64,000 bases of DNA from Streptomyces roseirectus (GCF_014489635.1 NZ_CP060828.1:3882001-3946000), one strand, 5' to 3'; shown: positions 22,667-33,240, counted from the stretch's first letter. The notes: a model not told the origin generated them from the sequence alone. Made by a program: numbers and translations.

Positions 22667-25170
22667 CACTCCTCCCCTGTTCCCGTACGCCCGACCTCGT
22701 CCCGCAGCGCCGCCGCGAGATCGTCCCCCGGATCCAGACAACGCCCCTCGGAGGCAACGGAGATGAGAGCGTCGGCCCGTCCCGCCTCACACCCCCCGGT
22801 CGCCAACGACACCATCGTCACCGGCACCCCGGACTCACGGGCGATCCCGAGAAGATCGTCCAAGTCCCGCCCGGAAAGCCGACTGTTGTCCTCGTCGTCG
22901 GTCAAGTACACGATGAGCTGGGGAAGTTGAGTGTCGGTCCCCTGCCGACGCATGAACGCGAGCGCATCCCGCAACGCCCCGCGCGGATCCGCCTCCGCGT
23001 CCCGAACTCCCGCCCGCTGCAAGGCACTCAACGCCTTCTCGGCATCACCGCGCTTGTGCCGCTTGAAGGGCAATACCTCGGCGTGGTTGGCCCCGGAGGT
23101 CCCGGCAACAGCCCACACCCCATACGTGTCCTTCTCCCCGAGCCCACCCAACGACTGCTGCACAAGACCGGGCCCGCCACTCGCCCCCTGCCAGAGGTTG
23201 TCCATCGACCCGGAACTGTCGAGCAGGAACAACACCTGCCCAGGCCCACGCGCATTGCGGTACCGATCGAGCGCGGACCCCATCGCGGACGCCTCCGCGA
23301 GCCGCCCCAGATCACCGGGCTCAGGCAGCACCCCCGGCGGCGCGGCACCAAGAAGCCGATGCCCGGGCTCGGGCGACCGGAACCCATGCGCCCCGAGCAC
23401 CGCCCGCCCGTCCGCACCGCCCAACCAACTCCGGAACCGGCTGACGGCGGCAGCCCGCGCCGCCGCGTCCCGATCCCCGTCGTCCCACGTCACCCGCACG
23501 AAGGTGGGCGCGAGCCCGGGAACGTCGTTCGGATAGAGAGCCGTACGCGGCACCCAAACCCCCTGAGGACACGCACCCTGCAAGGCGAACTCCGGTACGA
23601 GGACGGCGCTCTCGGTGTCGGCACACAGCGACTCGGCGGCGGTACGCGGGAGTTGACCGGAGTCCGCGACGAGCCGTTCCCCGGCGCGAGCGTCACCGGA
23701 ATCGGCGTACAGCCCCTGCGTCGCGAGCAACGCGGAGTCGGTGAACTCCGGGTCCGGACGCCGGACTTCGGCACCCCGGCTCTCGGACTCGCCGATCATC
23801 CGGACAAGCGAGCTGCTGGTACGGGCGTCGAATCCGGTAGCGGGCGTGGCGAGCACGACGGGCGAGTACGCCAACGGCCCATCGGCGGGGTCGAGATGGG
23901 CGAACGTCCGGTCGTCCTGCTCCAGTGTGACGCGGTCGATGTCGGCACGGGTGGCAGGAACCCAGACGTCCGGCTGAGGGCCGATGTCACGCTGAGGATC
24001 CTCGTTGCCTTTCGGCCGCTGCCAGGGGTCGGTGCTGCGCCGCAGGGCGGTGACGACATCGGCGGCGCGGGCGCTGTAGACCCCGATGCCGGTACTCCTG
24101 CACCCCGCCTCGGAGTTGGCGCCCGACGCGGTGTACGCGTGCGCGGCGGCGGTCAGGGCGGGTTCGAGGTCGGGATCGGTGAGGACACGCAGGTGCAGGG
24201 GCGGGGCGCAGGCGGGGTCGTCACCGACGAGCACGAAGAGAGCGAAGGCACCGGCCGCGGTGGCGGCGAGGGTGAGAAGGAGGGTGAGGGAGAGCCGGGT
24301 AACGCGACGGACCAACTGACGTACGGAGAAGGCCCGTTTCCCCGGCTCCCGGTACACCGGCCTCTCCAGACCCCCCGGCTCCTCCTGAGGCATGGGCCCC
24401 GGCACCCCGGCCGCCCCCAACAACACGTCCTCCCCCTGCTCCCACTCCGCCTGCGGCGCCTGTACGTCCTTACCGACGGGCAGGGGGACGTTCGCGACCC
24501 GCATCCGCCGCTTCAGTTCCTCGTACAAGCCCGACAGCCATAACTCACCGTTCACGCCCAGCACTTGGACCAGCTCATGGGTGAACGGCGTCGGCCCGCC
24601 GGGGTTGATGGGGCGGTCGGTCTGGAGGCGGTTGGGCTGGACGCTCATCAGGAGCAGGATCTCGCGGCGTCGCCGGTGATCGTCGAGGCGAGACCAGATG
24701 CTGGCCGCGTTGCCCGCGTAACAGCAGTCGAGGATCACCAGCACGCGTTTGGCACGGCTCGCGGCGAGTTCGGCGAGGACGTCACTGAAGCGAACGGCAC
24801 CGGGGAACGCGTCGCCGGGGAGAACACGGGCGTTGCGCATCTGGAGGAAGAGTTCGTTCTCGTACACCGGCACGACGCCGTGCCCGGCGAAGTAGAAGAG
24901 CAGCAGCCCTTCCGTGTCCTGGGTGACCTTGCGCAGCGCCTCCGAGAACTCGTCCTGCGAGGGGGAGTCCTTGACGCGGACGCAGTCGCCGTCCGGCGGG
25001 AACACCCCGCTGCGGCGCAGGACGTCTTCGAGCTGTTCGCGGTTGTCCTTCACGGCCGGCAGAGACCCGGCCACCCCGTTCTCGTCGCCGCCCGTGCGGA
25101 TGTGGTCGTACGTGTCGACCCCGACGATCAGCGCCCGATTCCCCCTGTCGCGGGGGTCGAAGCCGCTCAC
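22666..25170 (-). CDS. Caspase-like peptidase fused to transmembrane, solute-binding-like and vWA domains
   Basis: 834 residues from a GTG start. Residues ~10-255: peptidase C14 (caspase-like) domain with the catalytic His97 in FAGHG and Cys150 in DCCYAG. Residues ~294-315: one transmembrane helix preceded by Arg/Lys-rich sequence, so the caspase is cytoplasmic and the rest extracytoplasmic. Residues ~324-600: a solute-binding-like domain (HLRVLTDPDLEPALTAAAHAYT..., DVWVPATRADI). Residues ~640-834: a vWA domain with intact MIDAS motif DSSGSM (651-656). It starts 3 nt after the EACC1-like gene and overlaps the following lipoprotein gene. The arrangement suggests a receptor: ligand sensed outside, proteolysis triggered inside. 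Function is inference; domains are visible. Confidence 0.88.
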   Translation of the reverse strand: MSGFDPRDRGNRALIVGVDTYDHIRTGGDENGVAGSLPAVKDNREQLEDVLRRSGVFPPDGDCVRVKDSPSQDEFSEALRKVTQDTEGLLLFYFAGHGVVPVYENELFLQMRNARVLPGDAFPGAVRFSDVLAELAASRAKRVLVILDCCYAGNAASIWSRLDDHRRRREILLLMSVQPNRLQTDRPINPGGPTPFTHELVQVLGVNGELWLSGLYEELKRRMRVANVPLPVGKDVQAPQAEWEQGEDVLLGAAGVPGPMPQEEPGGLERPVYREPGKRAFSVRQLVRRVTRLSLTLLLTLAATAAGAFALFVLVGDDPACAPPLHLRVLTDPDLEPALTAAAHAYTASGANSEAGCRSTGIGVYSARAADVVTALRRSTDPWQRPKGNEDPQRDIGPQPDVWVPATRADIDRVTLEQDDRTFAHLDPADGPLAYSPVVLATPATGFDARTSSSLVRMIGESESRGAEVRRPDPEFTDSALLATQGLYADSGDARAGERLVADSGQLPRTAAESLCADTESAVLVPEFALQGACPQGVWVPRTALYPNDVPGLAPTFVRVTWDDGDRDAAARAAAVSRFRSWLGGADGRAVLGAHGFRSPEPGHRLLGAAPPGVLPEPGDLGRLAEASAMGSALDRYRNARGPGQVLFLLDSSGSMDNLWQGASGGPGLVQQSLGGLGEKDTYGVWAVAGTSGANHAEVLPFKRHKRGDAEKALSALQRAGVRDAEADPRGALRDALAFMRRQGTDTQLPQLIVYLTDDEDNSRLSGRDLDDLLGIARESGVPVTMVSLATGGCEAGRADALISVASEGRCLDPGDDLAAALRDEVGRTGTGEE

Positions 25171-25173
25171 CGG

Positions 25174-25527
25174 CTAGTCCTGGTCGGGATCCAACGGCTC
25201 GACGAGCGGATCAGGAAAGGTGGTTCCGCGCTCGACCTGTCGCCGGTTCTCCTTCCAGGAGTCCACGGACCGCTTGGTCCACCCCAGCAACGTCCCGGTG
25301 GTCACGGCCCCTTCGAGGATCCGGATCACCAACTCGACGTCGACCCCCATGTGTTCGCGCCCGGCACTGTCCCGGGAACGCTCCTCGATCTTCAACCCCC
25401 CCTCCAGCACCAGTCGCCTCAGCGGCTCCTCTCTCTCCAACCACGCCTTAAGCGCCCCGACGTCACGCCGGTTCCCGTCCACCCGAACCCGCACACCCGA
25501 TCCGGCAACAGCATCCCCGTCAGACAT
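25174..25527 (-). CDS. EACC1-like (effector-associated constant component) protein
   Basis: 117 residues. The N-terminal VRVRVDGNRRDVGALKAWLEREEPLRRL, a hydrophobic middle (VELVIRILEGAVTTGTLLGWTKRSVDSWK) and the short length match the EACC1 family, which comparative genomics places beside caspase- and trypsin-type effectors in actinobacterial conflict systems. The ATG chosen (MSDGDAVAG) follows a GGGGTG site; longer starts exist upstream. It is the first gene of the operon and its TAG lies 3 nt before the GTG of the caspase gene. The family has no known enzymatic activity; a membrane-associated adaptor role is inferred. Confidence 0.7.
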   Translation of the reverse strand: MSDGDAVAGSGVRVRVDGNRRDVGALKAWLEREEPLRRLVLEGGLKIEERSRDSAGREHMGVDVELVIRILEGAVTTGTLLGWTKRSVDSWKENRRQVERGTTFPDPLVEPLDPDQD

Positions 25528-25625
25528 GCACCCCATGATGGCACCGGGAACGCGACGGGGGGAGCGTTTGAACACACCCCCCGCAGACGAACGCGTTCAG
25601 CTCACCGAGAGGCAGCGTGCGCAAG

Positions 25626-25656
25626 AAAAACCGACCAGGTCAGGGGGTCGACCTGG
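25626..25656 (-). terminator. Hairpin with U-tract in the leader of the EACC1-caspase operon
   Basis: Perfect 7-bp arms (CCAGGTC / GACCTGG) around an 8-nt loop, followed on the minus strand by TCGGTTTTTC. It sits ~100 nt upstream of the EACC1-like start. It may be an attenuator of the operon or stop antisense readthrough. Nothing coding lies upstream on this strand to need a terminator. Confidence 0.4.
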
Positions 25657-25936
25657 AAGGTAGGGCTGTCCGCGAGTTCGGCCCGACCCCGAGGAAGACG
25701 GTGTGGGCGGAGATCACCCTCGCCCCCCACCGGAACGCGGAAACCGACGCGTCGGCGAACGACCCCCTCACGACCGGGAGTTCGGCCGCGCCCAAGGTCA
25801 ACCACCTGTAAGTACCGGGGGAGAAAGTACCTCTCCAAACCCCCTCCGTCCCCCAAACGCGAATTCTGTGAACTTCCCGTGAAGGCATGGATTCCGCACC
25901 CAAGAGCTGCTTTACGCTCAGCGCACACACGTAAAC

Positions 25937-25972
25937 GGCCCCCGCCGGGACTACCGATCCCGAGCGAGGGCC
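25937..25972 (+). promoter_or_regulatory. Long hairpin in the 5' leader of the winged-helix gene
   Basis: GGCCCCCGCCGGGA pairs with TCCCGAGCGAGGGCC over 14 base pairs with one mismatch and one bulged base, leaving a 7-nt loop. It ends 30 nt before the ATG, just ahead of a weak ribosome binding site (AGAAAGA). Position and stability suggest translational or transcriptional control of the downstream gene. Confidence 0.5.
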
Positions 25973-26002
25973 TAGCCACCAAGAAAGACAGCACCTTCCC
26001 CG

Positions 26003-26896
26003 ATGGTTGAAGAGAACATTAGCGTGCCCACGCACGCCCACCTCCCCCTCCCCGCCGATTTCGCGCCGCGCGGCGTCACCCACGTCACCGTCCGCCACCG
26101 CGACTGCTTCACGATCATCGGCAACCACCTCGCGCAGCACACCCACCTCAGCCTCACGGCCATCGGCCTCGCGACCTACATCCAGTCCATCCCCACCGGC
26201 ACCCGCGTCGACATCAAGACCCTCGCCGACCGCTTCCCCGAGGGCGAAGTCCGCATCGCCACCGCCCTCCGCGAACTGGAAACCCACGGCTACCTCCGCC
26301 GCATCCGCACCCGCCTCCCCTCAGGCAACGTGGTCACCCGAACGGTCTCCTACAACAACCCAGGCACACCCCACCCCCCACCACCCCCGGCGTCACCCCC
26401 ACCGCCACCGCCCCCCACCGAAGAACCCCCCACGCCCCCAACTACCCCCACCGAAGGCCCCTCCACGCCCCCACCCACCCCCACCCCTCTCCCCCTCCCC
26501 ACGCCCAAACCCCCACTCCCCACCCCCACCCACGACAACCCCGAACACCGCGAGTTGGCAGAAGCCCTCCTCACCACCCTCCACCTGACCGACGCCCGCC
26601 TCCTCCTCCGCCGCAAAGACATCGCCACCCTCACGCCGGCAGTAGCCACCTGGCTCGAACGCGGCATCCCCCTCCAATCAATCCGCGCCGCCCTGACCAC
26701 CACCCTCCCCACCCCCCTCCACCACGCCCCCGCCCTCCTCTCCCACCGCCTCACCGAACACCTCCCCCCACCCCTCCCCGAACTCCCACCCCGCCCCCAC
26801 CCCCTAACCCCCTGCGAATCCTGCGACCGAGCGATCAGAGCCCCCCAGGGTTCCCACTGCCGCGACTGCCGTCCCGAACATCTGGAGGCCGCCTAG
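26003..26896 (+). CDS. Winged-helix DNA-binding protein with Pro-rich linker and zinc ribbon
   Basis: 297 residues. Residues ~30-120 form a winged helix (LSLTAIGLATYIQS.., VDIKTLADRFPEGEVRIATALRELETHGYLRRIRTRL) of the sort seen in plasmid/phage replication-type and MarR-like regulators. Residues ~122-178 are an extreme proline/threonine linker (runs of 5-7 Pro). A helical region follows, and the C-terminus has CESC-x11-CRDC, a zinc ribbon. Proteins of this layout recur in Streptomyces without assigned function. An alternative GTG start lies 20 nt downstream. The Pro-rich run is so C-rich in DNA that indels are likely between strains. Probably a regulator; target unknown. Confidence 0.75.
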   Translation: MVEENISVPTHAHLPLPADFAPRGVTHVTVRHRDCFTIIGNHLAQHTHLSLTAIGLATYIQSIPTGTRVDIKTLADRFPEGEVRIATALRELETHGYLRRIRTRLPSGNVVTRTVSYNNPGTPHPPPPPASPPPPPPPTEEPPTPPTTPTEGPSTPPPTPTPLPLPTPKPPLPTPTHDNPEHRELAEALLTTLHLTDARLLLRRKDIATLTPAVATWLERGIPLQSIRAALTTTLPTPLHHAPALLSHRLTEHLPPPLPELPPRPHPLTPCESCDRAIRAPQGSHCRDCRPEHLEAA

Positions 26897-26945
26897 CATG
26901 AAAGCGACGATCCTTGCCCCCGGGCACAGACGAGGAGCGAGCGCC

Positions 26946-27542
26946 ATGACCATCGCACCGGACGACGCGCGACAGCAGGACACCTCACGCCACTACCAAG
27001 CCATGAGGGACCTCCTGGACTCCATCGACGACACCCTCCCCGGCAAATTCGAGATCACCAAGGAAGGGATCGTCCACAGCATGATGGCGCCCGTCGGCCC
27101 ACACGAGTTGACCCTCCTGCACCTGCGAAAGCGCCTGGAAAAGGTGATGCCGGAGGAGAACGTCGCCCACACGGGCGAGCCGGACCTGGAGGACGAGTCC
27201 GAGGGCATCCTGCGCCGCCCCGACCTCATGGTGATCGCCTTGGCCGACATGGAAGTCCCAGGAACCTTCGACCCTCGCACCCTCATCGCCGCTGTCGAAG
27301 TCGTCTCCCGCTCCAACCCCGACAACGACTGGGTCGGCAAGACACGCGACTACCCCTTGATGGGCATCCCCACCTACGCCATCTTCGACCCCCGCACCGC
27401 CACCGGCGCCGTCTTCACCGACATCCACCCCACCCCCACGGGCCCCCGCTACGCCACCCGCAAGGACTTCGTCTACGGCGAAGACGTCACCATCGCCGAC
27501 TGGACCATCTCCACCAAGGACCTGCCCCGCTACGACCAGTAA
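26946..27542 (+). CDS. Uma2 family (PD-(D/E)XK nuclease fold) protein
   Basis: 198 residues. Matches the Uma2/DUF820 family: RRPDLMVIAL followed by AAVEVVSRSNPDNDWVGKTRDYPLMGIPTYAIFDP, which is the PD...E-V-S.S core plus the K-x3-Y motif of the nuclease-like fold. Asp in PDL, Glu in AVEVVS and Lys in GKTRDY are the candidate catalytic residues. These proteins are abundant in actinobacteria and few have been tested. The ATG of MTIAPDD is preferred because it follows an AGGAG-like site; an upstream ATG at 26898 overlaps the end of the previous gene region. Confidence 0.85.
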   Translation: MTIAPDDARQQDTSRHYQAMRDLLDSIDDTLPGKFEITKEGIVHSMMAPVGPHELTLLHLRKRLEKVMPEENVAHTGEPDLEDESEGILRRPDLMVIALADMEVPGTFDPRTLIAAVEVVSRSNPDNDWVGKTRDYPLMGIPTYAIFDPRTATGAVFTDIHPTPTGPRYATRKDFVYGEDVTIADWTISTKDLPRYDQ

Positions 27543-27571
27543 CCCCCACCCGACCACCACCAGGCACCCCC

Positions 27572-27928
27572 ATGCCCACCTCCCCACACCCCACCCTCCC
27601 TCACCCGAGCCGGATCCCCCGCCCCGCCCACACCCCGGACGCCCTCCGCGCCGCGCTGGCCCGCCTCGCCCCCGCCCGCCTCGACGAGATGCAGGCGACC
27701 AAGGACGACGCCTTCGCGGAGGCCGTCGAGTGGCGATCCCTCACCCCCGTGCAGAGCTGGATCCTCACCTGGGCCAGAGAAATCGAGATCGCCCGCCGCC
27801 CCGCCCTCTCCGCCCGCTACGCACAGGCCAAGGCCCACTTGGAAGACCCGGACCCGCTGATGGCCAAGGAAGCCCTGGAGGAACTGAGCGCGGTCCTGAA
27901 CGAGGCGACGAGGGACGCACGAACGTGA
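27572..27928 (+). CDS. DUF6247-like small protein
   Basis: 118 residues. TPDALRAALARLAPARLDEMQATKDDAFAEA...LTPVQSWILTWAREIEIAR resembles the DUF6247 family of small Streptomyces proteins, often located near toxin-antitoxin-like or regulatory genes. Mostly helical, no membrane segment, no catalytic motif. It follows the Uma2 gene by 29 nt, so the two may be cotranscribed. Function unknown. Confidence 0.65.
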   Translation: MPTSPHPTLPHPSRIPRPAHTPDALRAALARLAPARLDEMQATKDDAFAEAVEWRSLTPVQSWILTWAREIEIARRPALSARYAQAKAHLEDPDPLMAKEALEELSAVLNEATRDART

Positions 27929-27979
27929 GCTGGAAGTAGGCCCCGCAGCCTCCCGTCCAACCCCTCCCCCCCTCTCCCC

Positions 27980-29104
27980 CTACCCCCCAACCCTCCCCTG
28001 CCGAGCGAACGCCGACTCCAACCCCCGCTTCACCACCCCCGCCAACGGCCGCTCCACCCACCGATGAACGCCATAGCTCAACACCAGGAACCCGGCGAGG
28101 ACGACCAGGATCAGCACGCGCGCATCCATCTCACTCCGCAGCCGGTTGATGACGGTCGTCCCGGCGGCGTAATGCATCAGGTAGAGCGGATACGTCAGCG
28201 CCCCCGCAGTCACCAGCCACTTCCCCCGCACCCAGTCCAACTTCCCCGACGCGATGGCGACCATCACGAGCAGGAACACGGTGAAGATGAGGACGGCCCC
28301 CCGCCACCCGGACACCCCCTCGACCGTGTCGATCCGCGTCCCGATCTCCTTCTGCCCCATGAGCCAGGAGAGCCCGAGGATCCCCCAGAGCAGCAGATCC
28401 TGCCCGAACCGGTACATGAGATAGAGCGCGAGCCCGGCGATGAAGTACCAGGCCCCGTCGGGATTGGCGATCAGCCGCAGCGGCGGAAACCCGACGACCG
28501 GCGTGAGCATGGCCACCGCGCCCCAGACGCAGCAGAAGAGCACGACCCGGCGATAGGTGAGCCCGAAGGCGACGACCACCAGGAAGAGGAGATAGAACCG
28601 CAGCTCGGCCCAGAGGGTCCAGTACACCCCGTCGACATTGCCCACCCCGGACCCGGACTGGAGCATGGTGAGGTTGAGCAGCACGTCCCGAGCCGCCAGC
28701 CGCTCCCAGACCCCGGGAAACGCGGCAAGCACCCCGGTGGTGAACAGCACCCCGAACCAGTAGGCGGGATACAGCCGGATCACCCGGGAGACGAAGAACT
28801 CCCGGGGCGAACGCCCCCAGCAGGACATGCAGATCACGAACCCGCTGATGACGAAGAAGATCTCGACGCCGATCCAGCCGTACGAGGCGACCCGGAACAC
28901 GCTCGGCATGATCTCGGAGACGGGCCGCCCCCAGATGGGATTCCCGGGACGGTCCGCACGGGCCGTCCCGGCGAAGTGATGCAGCGCGACGAAGAGCGCG
29001 GCGAACAACCGAAGCCCGTCGAGAACGTACAGCCGGGGCCGCCGCCCGACCGCGGCCGGCACCGCCAGCGGCTGTGAACGAGGAGTGAAGGTCAGGCCAG
29101 TCAT
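27980..29104 (-). CDS. Acyltransferase family 3 (OafA/YrhL-type) membrane protein
   Basis: 374 residues with about ten hydrophobic segments. LDGLRLFAALFVALHHF near the N-terminus holds the family's catalytic-type His and Arg; FFVISGFVI, SRVIRLYPAYWFGVL and LYLMHYAAG are further hallmarks. Such enzymes O-acetylate or acylate surface sugars or secondary metabolites from the cytoplasmic membrane. It ends convergently with the DUF6247-like gene after a C-rich spacer and is transcribed alone, upstream of the tuf terminator. It could modify cell-surface glycans or the polyketide glycoside; the substrate is unknown. Confidence 0.88.
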   Translation of the reverse strand: MTGLTFTPRSQPLAVPAAVGRRPRLYVLDGLRLFAALFVALHHFAGTARADRPGNPIWGRPVSEIMPSVFRVASYGWIGVEIFFVISGFVICMSCWGRSPREFFVSRVIRLYPAYWFGVLFTTGVLAAFPGVWERLAARDVLLNLTMLQSGSGVGNVDGVYWTLWAELRFYLLFLVVVAFGLTYRRVVLFCCVWGAVAMLTPVVGFPPLRLIANPDGAWYFIAGLALYLMYRFGQDLLLWGILGLSWLMGQKEIGTRIDTVEGVSGWRGAVLIFTVFLLVMVAIASGKLDWVRGKWLVTAGALTYPLYLMHYAAGTTVINRLRSEMDARVLILVVLAGFLVLSYGVHRWVERPLAGVVKRGLESAFARQGRVGG

Positions 29105-29197
29105 TGACCGTCACCTTACGGAGCCCACAACTACCGCACAGGGCGCAGAACCCCCATACACCCCGTAACTCCAGATGAACAGATGGACAAATGAAGA

Positions 29198-29227
29198 AGA
29201 CCCGCACGACCAAAGTCGTGCGGGTCT
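29198..29227 (-). terminator. Terminator of tuf
   Basis: Perfect 13-bp inverted repeat AGACCCGCACGAC / GTCGTGCGGGTCT with a 4-nt loop, 25 nt past the tuf stop codon. It is followed on the minus strand by a short U-containing tail (TCTTCATTTG). Confidence 0.85.
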
Positions 29228-29252
29228 CCCCAGATGCCTCAGGGCAGCAAGG

Positions 29253-30446
<1,194 letters not shown>

Positions 30447-30601
30447 TGGGGTCCTCCTGAAGTGGTTCTGTACGCCTTGGATTCATCGGCGCCAGGTGAT
30501 CTTTGCTGTTGGGTCCCGGGCCCCGGGCCGTTCCGCCACGAATGCGGAGGAACGACCCGTGAGACACCGGGGTCAAGCCTACGGCGTGCGAACGCGGTGC
30601 G

Positions 30602-32728
30602 TTACTCGCCCTTGGCCTTCGCGATGATCTCCTCGGCGACGTTCCGCGGAACCTCGGCGTAGGAGTCGAACTGCATGGAGTAGCTGGCCCGGCCGGACGT
30701 CTTGCTGCGCAGGTCGCCGACGTAACCGAACATCTCCGAGAGGGGCACGAGGCCCTTCACGACGCGGGCACCGGCCCGCTCCTCCATGGCCTGGATCTGG
30801 CCACGGCGGGAGTTGATGTCGCCGATGACCTCACCCATGTAGTCCTCGGGAGTGGTCACCTCCACCGACATCATCGGCTCCAGGAGGACGGGACCGGCCT
30901 TGCGGGCGGCCTCCTTGAACGCCTGGGAACCGGCGATCTTGAACGCCAGCTCGGAGGAGTCGACCTCGTGGTAGCCACCGTCGAGCAGCGTGACGCGGAC
31001 ACCCGTCATCTCGTAGCCCGCGAGGATGCCGAACTGCATGGCCTCCTGAGCACCGGCGTCCACCGAAGGGATGTACTCCTTCGGGATACGGCCACCGGTG
31101 ACCTTGTTCACGAACTCGTACGACGTGTCGCCGCCCTCGATCGGCTCGATCGAGATCTGCACCTTGGCGAACTGACCGGTACCACCGGTCTGCTTCTTGT
31201 GCGTGTAGTCGACCCGGTCGACGACCTTGCGGATCGTCTCACGGTAGGCGACCTGCGGCTTGCCGACGTTGGCCTCGACCTTGAACTCACGGCGCATACG
31301 GTCGACCAGCACCTCGAGGTGCAGCTCGCCCATGCCGCCGATGATGGTCTGGCCGGTCTCCTCGTCCGAGTGGACCTGGAAGGAGGGGTCCTCCTCCGCG
31401 AGACGCTGGATCGCGATGCCCAGCTTCTCCTGGTCGCCCTTGGACTTGGGCTCGATCGCGACCTGGATGACCGGCGCCGGGAAGTCCATGGACTCCAGGA
31501 TCACCGGGCTCTTGTCGTCGCACAGCGTCTCACCGGTGGTGGTCTGCTTCAGGCCCATGACGGCGACGATGTCGCCGGCGCCCACCGCCTCGATCTCCTC
31601 ACGCTTGTTCGCGTGCATGCGGTAGATCTTGCCGATGCGCTCCTTCTTGCCCTTGACGGAGTTCAGCACGGCGGTGCCGGACTCCAGGCGGCCCGAGTAG
31701 ACCCGGACGAAGGTGAGCTTGCCGAGGTGCGGGTCGCTCATGATCTTGAACGCGAGCGCGGAAAGCGGCTCCTCGTCCGACGGCTTGCGCTTGACGACCT
31801 CGTCCGGGTTGTTGACGGCGTGGCCCTCGATGGCCTCGACGTCGAGCGGAGTCGGCAGGTAGCGCACGACCGCGTCGAGCAGGGGCTGGACGCCCTTGTT
31901 CTTGAACGCGGTGCCGCAGAACACGGGGGTGACCGTCACGCCGTCGGACTTGCCGGAGGCGATCGTGATCTTGCGGATCGCGGCGTAGAGCTGCTCCTCG
32001 GAGGGCTCCTCGCCCTCCAGGAAGAGCTCCATGATCTCGTCGTCGTAGTCGGCGACGGCCTCGATCAGCTTGTTGCGGTACTCGTCCGCGGCCTCGGTGT
32101 GCGTGGCGGGGATGTCGACGACGTCGTACATCTCGCCCTTCGCGGCCTCCGCCGACCACACGAGCGCCTTCATGCGGACGAGGTCCACGACGCCCTGGAA
32201 GTCGGCCTCGGCGCCGATCGGGAGCTGCATGACGAGCGGGACGGCGCCCAGGCGGTCCGAGATCATGTCCACGCAGCGGTGGAACTCGGCGCCGGTGCGG
32301 TCCAGCTTGTTCACGAAGCAGATGCGCGGCACGCCGTAACGGTCGGCCTGACGCCACACCGTCTCGGACTGCGGCTCGACACCCGCGACACCGTCGAACA
32401 CCGTGACAGCGCCGTCGAGGACGCGGAGCGAACGCTCCACCTCGACGGTGAAGTCGACGTGCCCGGGGGTGTCGATGATGTTGATCGTGTAGTCGTTGTC
32501 CTCAAGCGGCCAGTGACAGGTGGTGGCAGCAGAGGTGATCGTGATGCCACGCTCCTGCTCCTGCTCCATCCAGTCCATGGTGGCAGCGCCGTCGTGGACC
32601 TCACCGATCTTGTACGAGACGCCGGTGTAGAAGAGGATCCGCTCGGTGGTGGTCGTCTTGCCCGCGTCGATGTGGGCCATGATCCCGATGTTGCGGACCT
32701 TGGCCAGGTCAAGTGAAGTGGTAGCCAT
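30602..32728 (-). CDS. fusA: Elongation factor G
   Basis: 708 residues. Translocation GTPase of the ribosome. [19 protein letters not shown] (P-loop), DTPGHVDFT (G3) and NKLDRTGA (G4) are intact, and the domain IV-V region ends with [27 protein letters not shown]. It follows rpsG with a 39-nt gap, in the classical str operon order. Confidence 0.99.
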   Translation of the reverse strand: MATTSLDLAKVRNIGIMAHIDAGKTTTTERILFYTGVSYKIGEVHDGAATMDWMEQEQERGITITSAATTCHWPLEDNDYTINIIDTPGHVDFTVEVERSLRVLDGAVTVFDGVAGVEPQSETVWRQADRYGVPRICFVNKLDRTGAEFHRCVDMISDRLGAVPLVMQLPIGAEADFQGVVDLVRMKALVWSAEAAKGEMYDVVDIPATHTEAADEYRNKLIEAVADYDDEIMELFLEGEEPSEEQLYAAIRKITIASGKSDGVTVTPVFCGTAFKNKGVQPLLDAVVRYLPTPLDVEAIEGHAVNNPDEVVKRKPSDEEPLSALAFKIMSDPHLGKLTFVRVYSGRLESGTAVLNSVKGKKERIGKIYRMHANKREEIEAVGAGDIVAVMGLKQTTTGETLCDDKSPVILESMDFPAPVIQVAIEPKSKGDQEKLGIAIQRLAEEDPSFQVHSDEETGQTIIGGMGELHLEVLVDRMRREFKVEANVGKPQVAYRETIRKVVDRVDYTHKKQTGGTGQFAKVQISIEPIEGGDTSYEFVNKVTGGRIPKEYIPSVDAGAQEAMQFGILAGYEMTGVRVTLLDGGYHEVDSSELAFKIAGSQAFKEAARKAGPVLLEPMMSVEVTTPEDYMGEVIGDINSRRGQIQAMEERAGARVVKGLVPLSEMFGYVGDLRSKTSGRASYSMQFDSYAEVPRNVAEEIIAKAKGE

Positions 32729-32767
32729 GAGGCTTCGGTCTTCTCTCGGTCTCGATGGGGTCTGCGA

Positions 32768-33238
32768 CTACCAGCGGTAGTGCGCGAAGGCCTTGTTGGA
32801 CTCGGCCATCTTGTGGGTGTCCTCGCGCTTCTTGACGGCCGCACCGAGGCCGTTCGAAGCGTCGAGAAGCTCGTTGAGCAGGCGCTCGGTCATGGTCTTC
32901 TCGCGGCGGGCGCGGGAGTAACCGACGAGCCAGCGCAGCGCGAGCGTGTTGGCGCGACCGGGCTTGACCTCGATCGGGACCTGGTACGTCGCACCACCGA
33001 CACGGCGGGACTTGACTTCGAGCGTCGGCTTGATGTTCTCCAGCGCGCGCTTCAGCGTGATGATCGGGTCGTTGCCCGTCTTCTCACGCAGACCCTCCAT
33101 GGCGCCGTAGACGATGCGCTCGGCGGTGGAGCGCTTGCCGTTGAGCAGCACCTTGTTGATGAGGGAGGTCACCAGGGGGGAGCCGTAAACCGGGTCGATG
33201 ATGACCGGGCGCTTCGGGGCGGGGCCCTTACGAGGCAT
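32768..33238 (-). CDS. rpsG: Ribosomal protein S7
   Basis: 156 residues, the usual length. [44 protein letters not shown] is characteristic. S7 nucleates assembly of the 30S head on 16S rRNA. It starts 2 nt after rpsL ends, so the two are translationally coupled. Confidence 0.99.
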   Translation of the reverse strand: MPRKGPAPKRPVIIDPVYGSPLVTSLINKVLLNGKRSTAERIVYGAMEGLREKTGNDPIITLKRALENIKPTLEVKSRRVGGATYQVPIEVKPGRANTLALRWLVGYSRARREKTMTERLLNELLDASNGLGAAVKKREDTHKMAESNKAFAHYRW

Positions 33239-33240
33239 TC

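Larger units (their letters stand above)
25528..26002. other. 475-bp divergent intergenic region
   Basis: Separates the caspase operon from the winged-helix gene and must hold both promoters. It contains the two hairpins annotated separately, a 10-bp palindrome GAACGCGTTC near 25588, and a direct repeat AAGTACC (two copies ~17 nt apart, around 25810-25832). Short open frames on both strands lack coding character. Confidence 0.45.

Noticed and set aside
25602..25994. A minus-strand gene of ~130 codons upstream of the EACC1-like gene
   Set aside because: Low-complexity translation, overlap with the hairpin leader of the opposite gene and no ribosome binding site.
26350..26540. C-rich repeats as a CRISPR or other repeat array
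   Set aside because: The pattern follows in-frame Pro/Thr codons of a protein linker; no regular spacers.
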